Counted from the first letter of the stretch, positions 1-11,719 are shown. The stretch is DNA of 50,691 nucleotides from Mycoplasmataceae bacterium (GCA_031260145.1 JAIRKL010000005.1:1-50691); one strand, 5' to 3'. Numbers and translations are program-made. Notes: a model not told the origin generated them from the letters alone.

Positions 1-251
1 TTGAAAAACCTTTTCTAACACAACCTGGTCAATATTTATGTTCTTCATGCATTTATCGTCTTCCTAGTTCTATTTTTAAAGCTATTGAAAAAATTGAAAC
101 TGAATTTTTACAAGATGCATTCAACTTAACAATCAAAGAAAATGAAAAATATTTTGTTTATGATAAACAATTTGTTGCATATGATATAGGAACAATGCAA
201 GGACTTGAAACAACAAGAAAACTACTTAAAGACTATAAAATTAAAAAATAA
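1..251 (+). CDS. Nucleotidyltransferase C-terminal fragment, GalU-like (5' end outside window)
   Basis: Only the last 82 codons are present; the frame is open from base 3 to the TAA at 249-251. The segment ends with AYDIGTMQGLETTRKLLKDY, which resembles the C-terminal end of UTP-glucose-1-phosphate uridylyltransferases and related sugar nucleotidyltransferases, where a conserved YDIG motif precedes the last helix. If so, it makes UDP-glucose from UTP and glucose-1-phosphate for glycolipid or glycan synthesis. The catalytic N-terminal half lies outside the window, so the assignment rests on this short tail. A TATAAT box and a new gene follow 41 bases after the stop. Confidence 0.45.
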   Translation, partial: EKPFLTQPGQYLCSSCIYRLPSSIFKAIEKIETEFLQDAFNLTIKENEKYFVYDKQFVAYDIGTMQGLETTRKLLKDYKIKK

Positions 252-291
252 AAAAAGAGCTAAAAACTAAACAACTAATCAAAATTAACGA

Positions 292-297
292 TATAAT
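292..297 (+). promoter_or_regulatory. -10 box (TATAAT) for the pnuC-like gene
   Basis: A consensus TATAAT lies 16 bases before the ATG at 314. An AAGG at 302-305 could serve as a weak ribosome binding site. No clear -35 hexamer is visible. Confidence 0.5.
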
Positions 298-313
298 TAA
301 TAAGGTATTAAGT

Positions 314-1120
314 ATGGGTTTTCAACTAAGAAAAAAATTTTCAACATATACAATTACAATATTTAGTATAAATATTACTGGTTGCATAGTTTATTTATTT
401 CTTTACTTTTTTGTTGTCAAACCTACTAATTGGATCGATATTTTAACCCCCATTGCTTCTGTAATTGCGTGTGTTACTAACTTATGTTGCATAGTTCTTT
501 TAGCAAAAAAGAGAGTTGAAAACTTCTATTTTGGAATAATTGCAGTTATTTTCTTTATTTTCACAAGTGCAATAACAACAAATTATGGTAGTGTAATTTT
601 AAACTTTTATTATTTAATAATGAATAGTATAAGTATTAATATTTGAAAAAAGAATATGAGTCCTAAGAGTGATGAAGTAAAGCCGATTAGTATTAAAAGA
701 AAAACATTTATATTAATATTAATTGGAAGCATTATTGCTAGTATTGGAATCACTTTTATATTAACAATCGATCCGGTTTTAAACTTCTTTGGCAATAAAG
801 ATTACAATAAAACCAATCCTGTTTTTTGGTTAAAACATTCATTAAATTCAATCGCATTGGTAATTTCAATTGTTGCTATGCTTTTTGCAACTTTTTATAT
901 TAGACAACAATGAATAATGTGATTCATTTCCAATGTTTCAACAATATCTTTATGATTAGTTAATGTTATTGAATTTACTGAATCACAAAATCTAAGTATG
1001 TTATTAGTTAGTTCATTCACTTTATATACTTATTGTTTCTCTTTTGTTAACTCAATCTTTGGTTATCGAAATTGAAGAAAAAATGAAGCAAAATCACAAA
1101 ATATAGTTAATTTAAATTAG
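314..1120 (+). CDS. pnuC: PnuC-like nicotinamide riboside/mononucleotide transporter
   Basis: A 268-aa polytopic membrane protein read through five UGA Trp codons (644, 911, 920, 950, 1073). The segments NFYFGIIAVIFFIFTS, YYLIMNSISINIWKK and RQQWIMWFISNVSTISLW match the PnuC pattern: a conserved Trp at helix ends, a Y..MN.. helix followed by W-K, and an R..W..W...N helix. Six to eight hydrophobic helices are visible. PnuC proteins import nicotinamide riboside or a related vitamin B3 form for NAD synthesis, which suits a mollicute with reduced biosynthesis. The start has a TATAAT box at 292 and an AAGG. The substrate cannot be fixed from sequence. The neighbouring gene is a convergent flavoprotein. 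Confidence 0.72.
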
Positions 1121-1165
1121 GTTAAAACAAATAAAAATTAATAAATTTAGAATGCAAACAAATAC

Positions 1166-2116
1166 TTATTTTATTTGTTCAATAATTTTATCAATTTCCA
1201 AAAATCCAGAAGCTATTTTATATTCTTTTTTTCCCCAACAACAATCTCCAGCAGCATAGAAATTTTTTAAATTAGTTTGTTGGTTTTTATTAACAATAAT
1301 TTTATTTTCTTTAGTCCTTATTTTAATGAATAAGGAAATATTATTTTCATCAATTTCTAAACCATACAACACAAGAAGGAAATCATAATTAAGTTCCTTT
1401 TCTTGTTTTGAATCATTTTCTTTGATATATAGAATATTATTTTGAGCTTTTAAAACATTGAAATTTAAATATTTTCTAACATTTTCGACTAATTCTTTAT
1501 TATTTCGAAGAACACTTTTTCGATAAACTAATGAAATTTGTTTTGCTATACTACTTAATTGGTTTGTTCAATCACTAGCACTATCTCCTCCTCCTAGTAC
1601 AATAACCTTCTTATCTTTAAAAATTTGTGGGTCATTAACACTATATAAAACATTATTGATATTATCAATTGGAAAATCTATTTTTCTAAAGGAAATTTCT
1701 CCTATTCCTGTACAATTTATTACATTTTTACAAATAACATTTTGTTCTTTTTTATTTTTGTAATCATTATTGTTAAAAAAATATTTTACATGGAATAAAT
1801 TTTGTTTTTTTACAATATTAATTATTTGAACATTGAGCAAGATTGAATTTTCAATTCCTTTCTTTAATTCTTCAATTATTTCTTGTGCAATTACATTTTT
1901 TTTAAATGGATAATCATAAACATTTTTTAAAGGATATAAGGCAGATATTTGTCCACCAATATTTTCTTTCTTCTCAAAAATCAAGAATTTAATATTATTT
2001 TTTAAACAACTTTGTCCACAATATAAGCCAATTGGACCTGCACCAAGGATTAATGTATCAATAATTGTATTATTTGTCACTTTAATTGCATTTTTACTTT
2101 TTTTTCTTTCACTCAT
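1166..2116 (-). CDS. FAD/NAD(P)-binding oxidoreductase, ferredoxin-NADP reductase (thioredoxin reductase-like) type
   Basis: A 316-aa protein with one in-frame UGA at 1568-1570. The N-terminal FAD-binding motif GAGPIGLYCGQSC (about residues 26-38) is followed by FEKKENIGGQISALYPLKN, typical of the ferredoxin/flavodoxin-NADP reductase group related to thioredoxin reductase. A second Rossmann motif, VLGGGDSASDW, lies near residue 180 and binds NAD(P)H. The C-terminal FYAAGDCCWG matches the conserved FAD-contact AAGD. The CxxC redox pair of true thioredoxin reductases is not seen at the usual place, which favours the FNR-like branch. Its redox partner is unknown. Confidence 0.75.
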
Positions 2117-2182
2117 ATAAAAAATTATAATTTGCAGAAATTAGAATCTTTTCAAAATCTATAATCTATTTATAGATATTTT

Positions 2183-3763
2183 ATGGCAAATTGATTATCA
2201 ACTGAAGCATTTACAAGACTAACAGATTACGCAACAGAAACAGTTAATCCGGGTTGAAAAGTTGTTGGGTTAAACGAAATTTATACGCTAACAATAATGA
2301 CAGCATTACGAGCCAAGTTGCAAGAAAAATATAAAAGCAAATGTCTAGGAAGTTCCATACTTATAGGAGGAAGCGGTTCTCACAAAACTCAAAATTGCAT
2401 TTTTCCCACTGTTGATTTAAATGATAATGCTTTGCAAGTGATAACCGATCCTAAATGAGAATTATATGATCATTATTCAGGAAAGATTAGAAAAATAGCC
2501 TTTAATGGTTCTCGTACTGATATAAGTTCGAAATGAAATCCATTAATTGAAATAATTGATTTATGAAAAAAAAACAAGAAACAAGAGTGTGATGATTCAA
2601 TCACATCAATTTGTGATGTATTAATCCCTCAATCTGATGATATAAATGCTTATTTTACAAATACCAGTAATAAATGATTAAGAGGATTTATTTATTTTTG
2701 GTTAGAAACAAAAATGTATGAAACTAAAACTTTTAACATTTACAACCTTATCGCTCATTCTATTTCAGTTGATACAAAGAAGTTTCTTCCTATTCTTCGC
2801 TTATGTTCAACTTCTTTACTTTATTTAAGTGACTTTGATGATTCACAACAATCAAAAAATGTGCAAAGTGTGTTCATTTCAAAACTTTCTCCTTTTTTAA
2901 ATGAAAATATAAAATCAATTACTTCTGAGAATAATTTTAATATCTCCGATCTTTTTAATGCTCCATGCAAGGTATTTATAAAGATTGATACAAGTAATAA
3001 GAATTCAGCTATTAACACATTATCAACTTTATTAATGAAAACAATTTATAATAAAGCTCGTGACTTTTTATCAGAAAAAAGGCTTGCAGCACTCCCAATT
3101 CCTTTACAATATGTTATGGAAGAATTTGGTAATTTACCAAAGATTGACTTTGTCCCTAAAATTTTTTCTTTAAACAGAGGAGAAAATATTTTTGCTCTTT
3201 TAGTTCTTCAATCTAAATCACAAGTAATTCAAACATATGGCGAACATGTATACCAAGAAATTTTTGACTCTTGTCAATGTCTTTTTGTCTTTGCATTAAC
3301 CAATGTTGAATTTGCTCGTGAACTTGAAGCAATGAGTGGAACAAGTGAAGTTGAAAGAAAAACATTTACAAAAGATAAAAATGAAAATGATTCTAAAAGT
3401 GAAAGTATTTCAAAAGATAAAGAAGCGAAAGTTTCAGCAGAAGACTTTTTAAAGAAAAATTCAAATGAATTTATTTTTATTGTTAAAAATGAAACACCTT
3501 TTAAATGTCGTTTTATACCTGGTTGAATGATTGAAGAAAAAAAGAAAAAAGCAGAAAGTGAAGATAAGGATGATAAAAACAAAAAAGAAAAAAGTGATGA
3601 TAATTCAACCCAAATCTTTGGTACTTTATGAGTTCGAGCTAAACCTAAAAGAAAAGAAAATGCTCAAAATGAATTATTAAGTTTTAAGACAAAAAAAGAA
3701 TTTGACTCTTGATTAAAAGATAATGAGGAGAAATATGATATAGTTTCTAAGTTTAACCTTTAA
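2183..3763 (+). CDS. VirD4/TraG-type IV secretion coupling ATPase
   Basis: A 526-aa protein (start ATG 2183) read through ten UGA codons. A P-loop GGSGSHKT sits at residues 62-69; the usual final Gly before Lys is His. ITDPKWELY follows, matching the D-P-K strand after Walker A in TraG/VirD4 proteins. The Walker B segment is YVMEEFGNLPKID (about residues 310-322), the hallmark of this family. LLVLQSKSQVIQTYG fits the arginine/glutamine-finger region. The C-terminus is Lys/Glu/Asp-rich and low in complexity. The N-terminal membrane helices found in many VirD4 proteins are absent, so it is probably cytosolic or recruited to the membrane. It stands alone here; VirB6- and VirB4-like genes lie 26-33 kb away. 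Confidence 0.8.
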
Positions 3764-3828
3764 AATAAATAATTAATAAATGTTTAAAAAACAGAACAAG
3801 AAACTTTTTGAAAAATAAGATTAAATGA

Positions 3829-3868
3829 AAAAAAGCATCAAAATCCGTCGACTTTAATGCTTCTTTTT
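3829..3868 (+). terminator. Probable rho-independent terminator after the virD4-like gene
   Basis: AAGCAT (3832-3837) pairs with ATGCTT (3857-3862), extended by inner AAA/TTT pairs around a 10-base loop, and is followed by TTTTT. It lies 66 bases downstream of the virD4 stop. Confidence 0.45.
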
Positions 3869-3958
3869 GGTTGGATCCTCCAAGGATGTGCTTCATTAAA
3901 ATTTCAAAATGAACCAAATTTTGTGTTTGGGGTAGAAAATACTCTAATTTCCAATTCA

Positions 3959-3979
3959 AATTAACTTTTTTAAGTTAAT
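3959..3979. repeat. AT-rich perfect inverted repeat
   Basis: TTAACTT (3961-3967), three T, then AAGTTAA (3971-3977). It could be a second terminator or a plain AT palindrome. Confidence 0.35.
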
Positions 3980-4295
3980 AAAAATTTTCAATTAATGTTT
4001 TTTCAAATTATCTGTTTTCTCATTTTTTTCTTATACCTTTTTACAACAAGTAAAAAATGTTTAGGAAACCTTTGAAATAGTTGATATGAACACTAATTTC
4101 GTTACAAATTTAATTAAAAATCTGCACATATTTATTATATACACACTTTATTAATATTAATATTAGTATATAAAAATAAATGGTAAAAAAAGATATAAAT
4201 AAGTAAAATAATCTTAATTAATAGCTTAAAAATAATTAAAAAGTGGAATAACTAAGACGTTAAATATTAAAAAAATAATTTAAAAAAATATTAAT

Positions 4296-4377
4296 TGGTG
4301 CACTCGAAGAGACTTGAACTCTTACTCAAAGAACTAGATCCTAAGTCTAGCGCGTCTGCCAATTCCGCCACGAGTGC
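4296..4377 (-). tRNA. tRNA-Leu (UAG)
   Basis: The minus strand starts GCACTCG and ends CGAGTGC-A-CCA, giving a perfect 7-bp acceptor stem with encoded CCA. The anticodon loop CTTAGGA sits on the stem CTAGA/TCTAG and gives anticodon UAG. A long variable arm, as expected for Leu, lies between the anticodon and T arms (GTTCAAGTC). Confidence 0.95.
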
Positions 4378-4394
4378 TTAAAATTATTATATTT

Positions 4395-4679
4395 TTATTC
4401 ATAGTATCGTGAACTTCCATAACCTTGTTTTGGATTTTTATTTTTAGCTATTCTTTTTTCACAAAGTAATGTACCAAATTTCTCACCATTAATAGCTTTC
4501 TTTTTTGAAATAGTTATACAATGATCACCACTATTTAGGTATATTGAATCAGAAGGCGATGCTTTTAAAATAATTAAAAAAGATAATATTGCATAAGTAA
4601 TAAATAAACATATACAAAATCAAAGAAATTTTATGTTTCTTTTTCTATTTTTTTGACTATAATTTTGGATTTTTCTCAT
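4395..4679 (-). CDS. Small single-pass membrane protein, unknown function
   Basis: A 94-aa protein with one UGA Trp. The basic N-terminus (RKIQNYSQKNRKRN) is followed by one strong hydrophobic segment of about 23 residues, FLWFCICLFITYAILSFLII (about residues 18-40), and then a polar C-terminal domain of about 55 residues with three cysteines. The layout suggests a signal anchor with the C-terminal domain outside. No family recognised. It lies between two tRNA/dusB transcription units on the same strand. Confidence 0.6.
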
Positions 4680-4812
4680 GTTTATGGCTTTTTATTTTCC
4701 ACACCAAGAATTATAGAATCAATTTTTTTTAAAATAGAATTTTAAATAAGAAAAAAAGAATGGAATAGTGAAAAACGTATCTTAAAAAATTAGTTTAAAA
4801 CCTAGTGAAAAA

Positions 4813-5775
4813 TTAGATTATACTTTTAATTATTTTAATAACTTCCTTATATTCTTTACAAAACATTATTTTTTGTGTAAATTCTTTCCTATTTTTAATA
4901 TCATGTAAATATTGTTTAATATGTGGCTTAATTAACATGACAGCCTTTTTTTCACCATCGGTTTTTCTCAATAATTTAAGATGTTGAATAATTGTTTTTT
5001 TTCTTAACTTAATTGTTGGTTTTTTATTGTTAAATATTCATGGGTTACCTATTGAACCACGTCCTATCATAACGCCATCACATCCTGTTTGGTTTAACAT
5101 TTTTAATACATCAGAATATTGTTTAATATCTCCATTTCCGATCACTGGAATATTAACACTTTCCTTAACATGTTTAATAATATTTCAATCTGCCTGACCA
5201 GTGAATTCTTGTATTTTAGTTCTTGGATGGATTGTAATAAAAGAAGCACCAGCTTTTTCTATTAATTTTGCTACTTCTATTGCATTAATATGTTTTTCAT
5301 CTCATCCAGATCTTATTTTTGCACTCACTGGGGTTTTTATGGAGTCTTTAATTGATTTAACAATCTCATAAATCTTATTAGGCGTTTTTAATAAATAACT
5401 TCCTGCTTGTTTACTATTTGCGACCTTATAAGCTGGACAACCAAAATTAATATCAATAAGGTCTGGTTTAAAGTTTTTTTCAATATATAAGGCAGCATTA
5501 GTCATTTCTTTTACATCATTTCCAAATAATTGAATACTTATTGGTCTTTGCTTTTTTGAAAACTCAATCATTTTAATAGTTTTTTCATTATTATGGAATA
5601 CTCCTAAGTCACTAATCATTTCACTACATAATAATCCAACTTTGTACTTTTTACATAGTTCTCGAAAAGCATAATTGGTTATTCCTGCCATTGGTGCCTG
5701 AAAAATATTGGATTTAAATTTAATACCATTAATAGTGATTGGTTTGATTAGCTTTTTATCACTATTAGTTTTCAT
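4813..5775 (-). CDS. dusB: tRNA-dihydrouridine synthase
   Basis: A 320-aa protein with the normal length of bacterial Dus enzymes and UGA Trp codons. It shows the FMN-binding N-terminus [17 protein letters not shown], the catalytic-loop motif [22 protein letters not shown] with the active-site Cys, then [26 protein letters not shown] and [16 protein letters not shown], in the order found in DusB. It reduces uridines in the D-loop of tRNA with FMN/NAD(P)H. The gene sits between tRNA-Arg and a small membrane-protein gene. Confidence 0.93.
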
Positions 5776-5838
5776 AATTATTTTATTAATTTTTTATTCC
5801 TTTTTAATATTATTTTTTATATTACTTTTAAATATTCA

Positions 5839-5914
5839 TGGCGCTCTTGAGACGAATCGAACGTCCAACTAAAAGTTTAGGAAACTTCTACTCTATCCAT
5901 TGAGTTACAAGAGC
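5839..5914 (-). tRNA. tRNA-Arg (CCU)
   Basis: The minus strand GCTCTTG pairs with CAAGAGC, followed by G and CCA. The anticodon loop TTCCTAA gives CCU. The D and T arms are normal, with TTCGATTC in the T loop. Confidence 0.93.
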
Positions 5915-6055
5915 TTGAATAAATTATATTTTGTTGTTTTTTATATTATTAGATCAGGCCAAAAACGTAGGATAAATTTCATCTTTTTAAAAATAATTTT
6001 GCATGTTTTTTTAAAAAGTTCACTTTTTCATTTATTTTTACAATATAAAGGTTGT

Positions 6056-6481
6056 ATGGTATTTAATGATAATCAAGAAAATAATACAAACAAGGTGCAA
6101 AAATCAAAACAAATGAGTTCTTCTGGTTCTATAATTAATAAGAAAATGGGAAAAGAAAGAAATTTCATAGTTAACAGAACCTCAAGCAATATCCTTGAAC
6201 AAGGAACTGATTTTAGCGCAATAGAATATACTTATTCCAGAAGAATACCAAAACTAGATATTATTAATGAGATTTTAAAAAGATTAGAAAAGATTGATTC
6301 AAAATTAGATAATATTGATGGAAGAATAACTAATATTGAATTAGTTCAGAAAATCCAAGGAGAAGAGATTAAGGAAATAAAGGAAAGAATCACTAGTGTT
6401 GAATTAGTTCAGAAAATCCAAAGAGAAGAGATTAAAAAAATAAATAAAGTTATTGTTTTAAATAACTTAAAAACTGAATAA
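6056..6481 (+). CDS. Coiled-coil protein with a 21-residue internal repeat, unknown function
   Basis: A 141-aa cytosolic protein. The same frame is open back to 5900, but that part overlaps tRNA-Arg and looks non-coding, so the ATG at 6056 (preceded by AAAGG) is preferred. The N-terminal half is polar and Asn/Ser-rich. The C-terminal half (from about residue 70) is heptad-like: ILKRLEKIDSKLDNIDGRIT, followed by two copies of a unit carrying the core ELVQKIQ and EEIK. A trimeric or tetrameric coiled coil is likely, similar to small mobile-element-linked coiled-coil proteins of mycoplasmas. No enzymatic motif is visible. Confidence 0.6.
   Translation: MVFNDNQENNTNKVQKSKQMSSSGSIINKKMGKERNFIVNRTSSNILEQGTDFSAIEYTYSRRIPKLDIINEILKRLEKIDSKLDNIDGRITNIELVQKIQGEEIKEIKERITSVELVQKIQREEIKKINKVIVLNNLKTE
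6336..6435 (+). repeat. Direct repeat of 37 bp at 63-bp spacing inside the coiled-coil gene
   Basis: The segments 6336-6372 and 6399-6435 differ at one base only, more alike than codon degeneracy requires. This suggests a recent in-frame duplication of 21 codons. Confidence 0.8.
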
Positions 6482-6537
6482 TGATATTAATAATGTTAGT
6501 TTTATAAACATTTATTAAATACGATAATTATTATTAC

Positions 6538-9500
6538 TTATTTATTATGTAAAATTAATTCCAATGTTAAAGGAAAGAATTGATAAATAACTCCATCATA
6601 ATTAACAAAAGAAATAGATACATCTATCTTGTCACCTTCTTGTCATTGAGAAGGATTAGATAAATTTAAAATAAGTTTATTTCCTTGAAATACAGGATTA
6701 TTAATACTTAAATTGCCATTAGTTCTTAAATTTTTAACTTCTATTTTTTCAGCAAATAAATTAGCATCAACTCCAAAAGGAGAAGTGGTAAATTCAATTT
6801 CAATTTGTGTTGTAGGTTCAGTATTAGCTTTTCCATTAACCTTAAATTGGAAATAAATTGATTCAGGAATTTTGTGAAGAGTTACAAAAGAAGTTAAAGA
6901 GGTAAAAGAAAAAATATTTAATGAGATCGGTTCTTGAATTAAATCAATGAAAAAAGAAGCAATATCACCTTCTTTAAAAGAAGAATCAGGCAAAATAGCA
7001 ACAATTTGATACAGGTTATCAGTAATATCTGTAACATTAAAAATATTTGTTAAAATACTAACATTACCAGTTCTTTCATTTTTCATCTTTATTTTCCTAC
7101 TTAATACTTTTTTTAGATCATCTTTTGAAAAACCAATTGTTTCAATATTTTCTTTAATTGTTATTGTAACAACATCTGAAGTTTGTGAATTAGCAACTCC
7201 ATTAATAGTATATTCGAAAGTTAATGGTGTAGCCATCTTTTTAAGATATAAAGAGTTATCAACAACTAATGAGATATCATTTTTTCATCCATTAGGTCTA
7301 AAATGTGAAAAAGTAATTTCAACTTCATCACCTTCTTGTCATTGAGAAGAATCAAGTAAATGAAATATTATTTCATCTACATTAACCTCAGAAACAACTG
7401 AAGAAAGTTCTGTATTGGTTCTTTTATTTTTAATTGAATATTTTCCTTGTAAAAGAGAAATATCAACACCAGTTAATTTTATTGGTGAGAAAGTTATTTT
7501 TATTGATGTGGTATTAGAAACACCCGTTTCTCCATCGCATGAAGCATGAGATTGAACAAAATTTTCTCCTTTTTTCATTGTTAATATTGGATGAGATTGA
7601 ATAGTATATAAAACACCATCAATTTCGAAATCTTCAATTCATATTTCAAATTGTTCACCATCATAGAAATTATCATTACCTAAAAGTCCTTTAAAAGCAT
7701 TATCACCATATCAATTTTCAAAGTAATAAAAGTATAAGCTTTCATTAGTTGTTAATGATTTACTTTTTATTTTGCTTCAAGTAAATTGAGTATGAACATT
7801 AGGGATTGAAGGAGAAATTGTAAAAGTAATAACAGAAGTAGTATTTCCAGTAACTTGTGGATTTCCAGTTTCACTTCCAATAATACCTATCACATCTAAA
7901 GTTAATACAGTTGGGGCTTTGTGTAAATAAGTGTGTACTTCATTAAATGTGTATGTATTTGAACTTTTAGTGAATGATTCTATTTTTACAATTATTTCAT
8001 CGCCTTCTTTCCAAGAAGAAGGTTCTGTTAAATTTAAAACTATTTCTTTATTTGAAGTAAGACTTTTAAAAGTAGTATTAATTTTTTCATTATTTTTCGC
8101 TTTTCTTACTTCAATATGCAGATCATTTTGTTGCAAATCAGAAATTGCATTTGCTAATGTTATTTTAAGTTCAGTGTCAGTGATTGCATTAGTTTTTCCA
8201 TTTCCAACGGCAGTGAATTGAACATTGTTATTTTTGTACAAATTTACAGAAACAGAAGAAAAACTATATGTTATTCCATCTTTTGTTAAATTATCAATAC
8301 TTACACATACAGCATCGCCATTATTCCATTCGTTATTATTTTTTAAATAAATATTCATTTTCTTTCCTTCATCATAAATAACAGTTTTAGATTCATCTAT
8401 TGAAATAGGAGAATTTGAATTAGAAGTATTTGAAATATGAATTTTCATTTCTTGTGGAGTTAAAACAGGTAAAGTGGAAGGATCAACACTTAACATTAGT
8501 GTTATCATAGAAGTATTAGCAGTAGCTGAAGTACCATTACTTGTGGCTGTAAAAGTAATAGCAGTAGCTTGTTTGTGCAAAATAATAGGTGCTGTGTTAA
8601 CAAAAGAAAAGGAGTAAGAAATATTACTGTATTTAACATTTTTAATATTTACACTAACAATATCACCTTCTTGTCATTGAGAAGGATTAGATAAAGTGGC
8701 ATTAATAACATTTGTGTTTGTGAAAGTGAAACCACTAACGCTTAACAAATTTTTGGTTCTTTCATTCTTAATCTCAACTTTGTCAGTAAAGGAAATTGAA
8801 GACAAATTTTCAATATTAGAATCTAAGGTTATTGAGATAGTAGTAGATGTTTCTGTATCTTTTGTACCATTACTTGTGATAGTGAATGTTCTATGTGTGG
8901 GAGCTTTGTGTAATTTAACATTAACAGCAGGAAGAGAATAAGAAACTCTGTTAGATTCAAAGGAAGAGAAAGTTATTGTGCAGTTATCTCCTTCATTTCA
9001 TACTTGGTTAGTTAAAGATAGTACAATTTGATTTTCTTTAACACTTGAAATAGCAAAGGAAGGTGTTAAACCAGAATTTGTGGAATTAGAAAGTGATATT
9101 TTATCAATAATGATAGAAGGTGTTAAACCAGGAATAGTTCTTGGAAAATCAATAGTTATTAGTGATGTGGTTGTTTCATCTGCTTTCCCATTAGAAGAAA
9201 CGGTTGGAACCATATATTGTGAAACTTTGTGAAAAGTTATTGCAGAACTTGTTGTAAAGGTGTATTTAATGTTATTCTTATAAATAGTGTCAATAGAGAC
9301 AATAACACTATCATTCTCTTTTCATTGAGGGTTTTCAATTGTGCTTTCAACTGGAATATTAATAGTTAAAGAGGAAGAAGAACCACTAATTATTAAAGAA
9401 TCAGTATTGTATAAGATTTGTTTTTCAGCTGTTTGATTATTGAGGTGAATTTTACCTTTAAAATCTTGTTTTTCTAATTCTGTTAAAGGATTATTAAGAG

Positions 9501-9935
9501 TTAATGTAACCATGCTTGTATCCATAGTTGAAGCTGAAGAATTAGAAGTTGCAGAAATTGTAGCGGTTGTTGGTGCTTTATGCAAAGCTACTGGTGCAAT
9601 ATTAAATCTATAAAAATTGTTATTAATCTTTATATCACCTATTTTAATAATTGCCTCATCACCTTCTTTTCATAAATTTGATTGAGACCCTGTTAAATTA
9701 ATTGTGATTGATTCAGTGCTAATTGTACTTAGTGAAAAAGAAAGAGGAATATTGTTTACGGAAACAGAAATATCATTAGTTGTCAAATGTGAGTTTGAAA
9801 GATCTGTTATTGTGAAAGGTAGTGTAATCGTAATTACAGAAGTATCTTCTATATATGTAGAACCATTTGCAATAACAGTGTTAGCATCAACTATATTGTA
9901 TGAAACATTAGCAAAATAATTTAAGAGTGAGTAAA
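6538..9935 (-). repeat. Array of about ten Ig-like protein repeats in paralogue A
   Basis: Each unit carries a Thr/Ser-rich opening strand, an L-x-x-D/K-I centre with N-x-R/T-T, and W-x-E-G-D near the end, then returns to LHK. The DNA units are diverged; the repetition is clear only at protein level. Confidence 0.75.
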
Positions 9936-11640
9936 GAGTTTTAAAAAGATTATTTCATTTTTCGCCATTTTCCTTCTCTTCATAAGAGTTTACAACTACT
10001 AACCCTTTTTCTTGTAAGATAAGATTGTAAAGATCTTGAAGTGTTGATTCTTCATTTATTGAATTAGGGATTAAATCATTAACATCTTTTTCAAGATTCA
10101 AAAAACCATTTTCAACCTCATTTAAAAGAACTGTTAATTTTTCACTTCTATCGATATTTAGAATAGTATATATTAAAGAAATAAAGTTAAAAGACATTAA
10201 TTTTTTAAATGAATAATCAAGTTTTATTCATTCTTCAATTGAACCTTTTTTTAAAAAAAATTCTGGATTTCAATTTGATACTTTTAAAAAAACTTGTGAA
10301 AAAGAAGAGGAAGGTGAATAATTTGTTTGTGCTATCCCGTTAAAAATATATAAGAATTCCTCTGCTGCACGATTAGTAACAGAATTTGTTCAATTAGTAT
10401 CTAGAAGACTACCAATAGAATTTGAAGATTGTAAAATAGAAAAAAATAAATTTGCATCTAAAAGAAAACAAGACTTAGCAATACAAATATCAAAGTGTGA
10501 TTTAAACTCAAAGAGCGTATTTGTCAATTTCTCTCATTGTTTTGTTGAGGTGGAATGTGATTTTAAAAAGAACTTTCCACTTTCAGTTGAAAAATTAACA
10601 TAAAATTCTTCAACTTTAGAATTTAAGATATCAACCCCTTGTATACTTGGATCTATATCAATACATGAATTCACAAGATTAGAAATAATAAAAGAATCAT
10701 TTTCTTCGTATGTAGGAACATCACTTATTTTGGAACTTGAAAAAAAACCATAATTAGAAAGTTCATAAGCTATAGATTGTGCATTTTCATAATTATTTCT
10801 ATTTTCTTGTAAAAGAGTGGTAAGAGATGTATAATCGATAGCAAGTGTTAAAAGTTCATTTGATTTATTCGATGAAATTATTGATTCATTTTCATAAAAT
10901 CTTATATCATATATTGTATCAGTTAAAGCCTTAAATGTTGTATCTGTGCCAACAGTTGGAGAAAAACCTTCTGCAAATGACACACCATTAGTTAATTTAG
11001 AAAAATCATCAATAATTTTGAGATCTAAATCAGAAGTGATAAAATCAAAATCAGAAGTTCCTAGTTTTAAATCCCCGTATTCTAAGGAACTTGGTAAAGT
11101 ATTGAAGTATTGGGAATTAAAAAAACCATAGAATAATATGGTTCCATCTTCTAGTTGTGTCTTTAAGATTTTCTTTCCAAATTCACCAACTCTTTTTAAA
11201 AGTTCAAGCCATTTTGCATCATTATCATTTGGAAGATTTTTGTTTGTTCTTAAAGAACCATTAACTGAAGCTAATTTGATAAGTTCAGCAAAGGAGGAAG
11301 AAGGAGTTATGCAATCTGTTAAACCGAATCCAGAAGAGGATGTAAGATAAGAACATAGATTATATAAAGTTCCTTTTTCATTTACATCTTCATTATCAAC
11401 ATCTTCTTGTAAAAGAATGTAAGCAATATATTCAAGGCTCGAAGTTGAAAAATATTGATAAACAACAGTTTGGTTTAAAGCTAAAATACTATCAAGTGCA
11501 TTTTGCTTATTTGTTTTATTATTATTAGTTTTATTACAAGAAGTAAGAACTATAACAGTTGATAAAGCACCAAAAGCAAGAATAGGAGTAAGGAAAAGAT
11601 TTAAGTTTTTAAATGAATTGAGTTTATTTAATTTTTTCAT
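6538..11640 (-). CDS. Giant Ig-like-repeat surface lipoprotein (1700 aa), paralogue A
   Basis: One continuous frame when UGA is Trp. The signal peptide ends at lipobox VLTSC (Cys35), so the mature protein is anchored outside the membrane. An N-terminal region of about 560 residues has no recognised fold but matches the same region of the neighbouring paralogue (for example LRTNKNLPNDNDAKWLELLKR). About ten repeats of roughly 100-120 residues follow, each opening with LHKAPT-like and SNGxxxxTTS...ITL motifs and closing with W.EGD.V.V.I......Y.F, a pattern typical of bacterial Ig-like stalk domains. The repeats differ from one another, so the array is old. The role is probably adhesion or surface shielding. 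A poly(A) tract lies upstream at 11720-11735. Confidence 0.85.
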
Positions 11641-11719
11641 ATTTATAAATATTATCTATTTTTATTAACTAATAATTAGTAAAACATTTGTGTATATACG
11701 CACATTATTTGTTTGTTTG

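Larger units (their letters stand above)
3764..4295. other. 532-bp intergenic stretch with two hairpins and a possible gene relic
   Basis: No convincing gene. It holds a terminator-like hairpin at 3829-3868 and an AT-rich palindrome at 3959-3979. The minus strand of 3830-3959 is less AT-rich than its surroundings and translates to a sensible-looking stretch (HILGGSNQKEALKSTDFDAF), but the frame then runs into the virD4 3' end as low-complexity sequence. It may be a relic. 4000-4290 is featureless AT-rich DNA. Confidence 0.4.

Noticed and set aside
3753-3959. A 68-residue minus-strand gene
   Set aside because: Half of it overlaps the virD4 3' end and is low-complexity; at most a relic of an older gene.
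5900-6055. N-terminal 52 residues of the coiled-coil protein
   Set aside because: They overlap tRNA-Arg and have no coding character; the ATG at 6056 with AAAGG is preferred.
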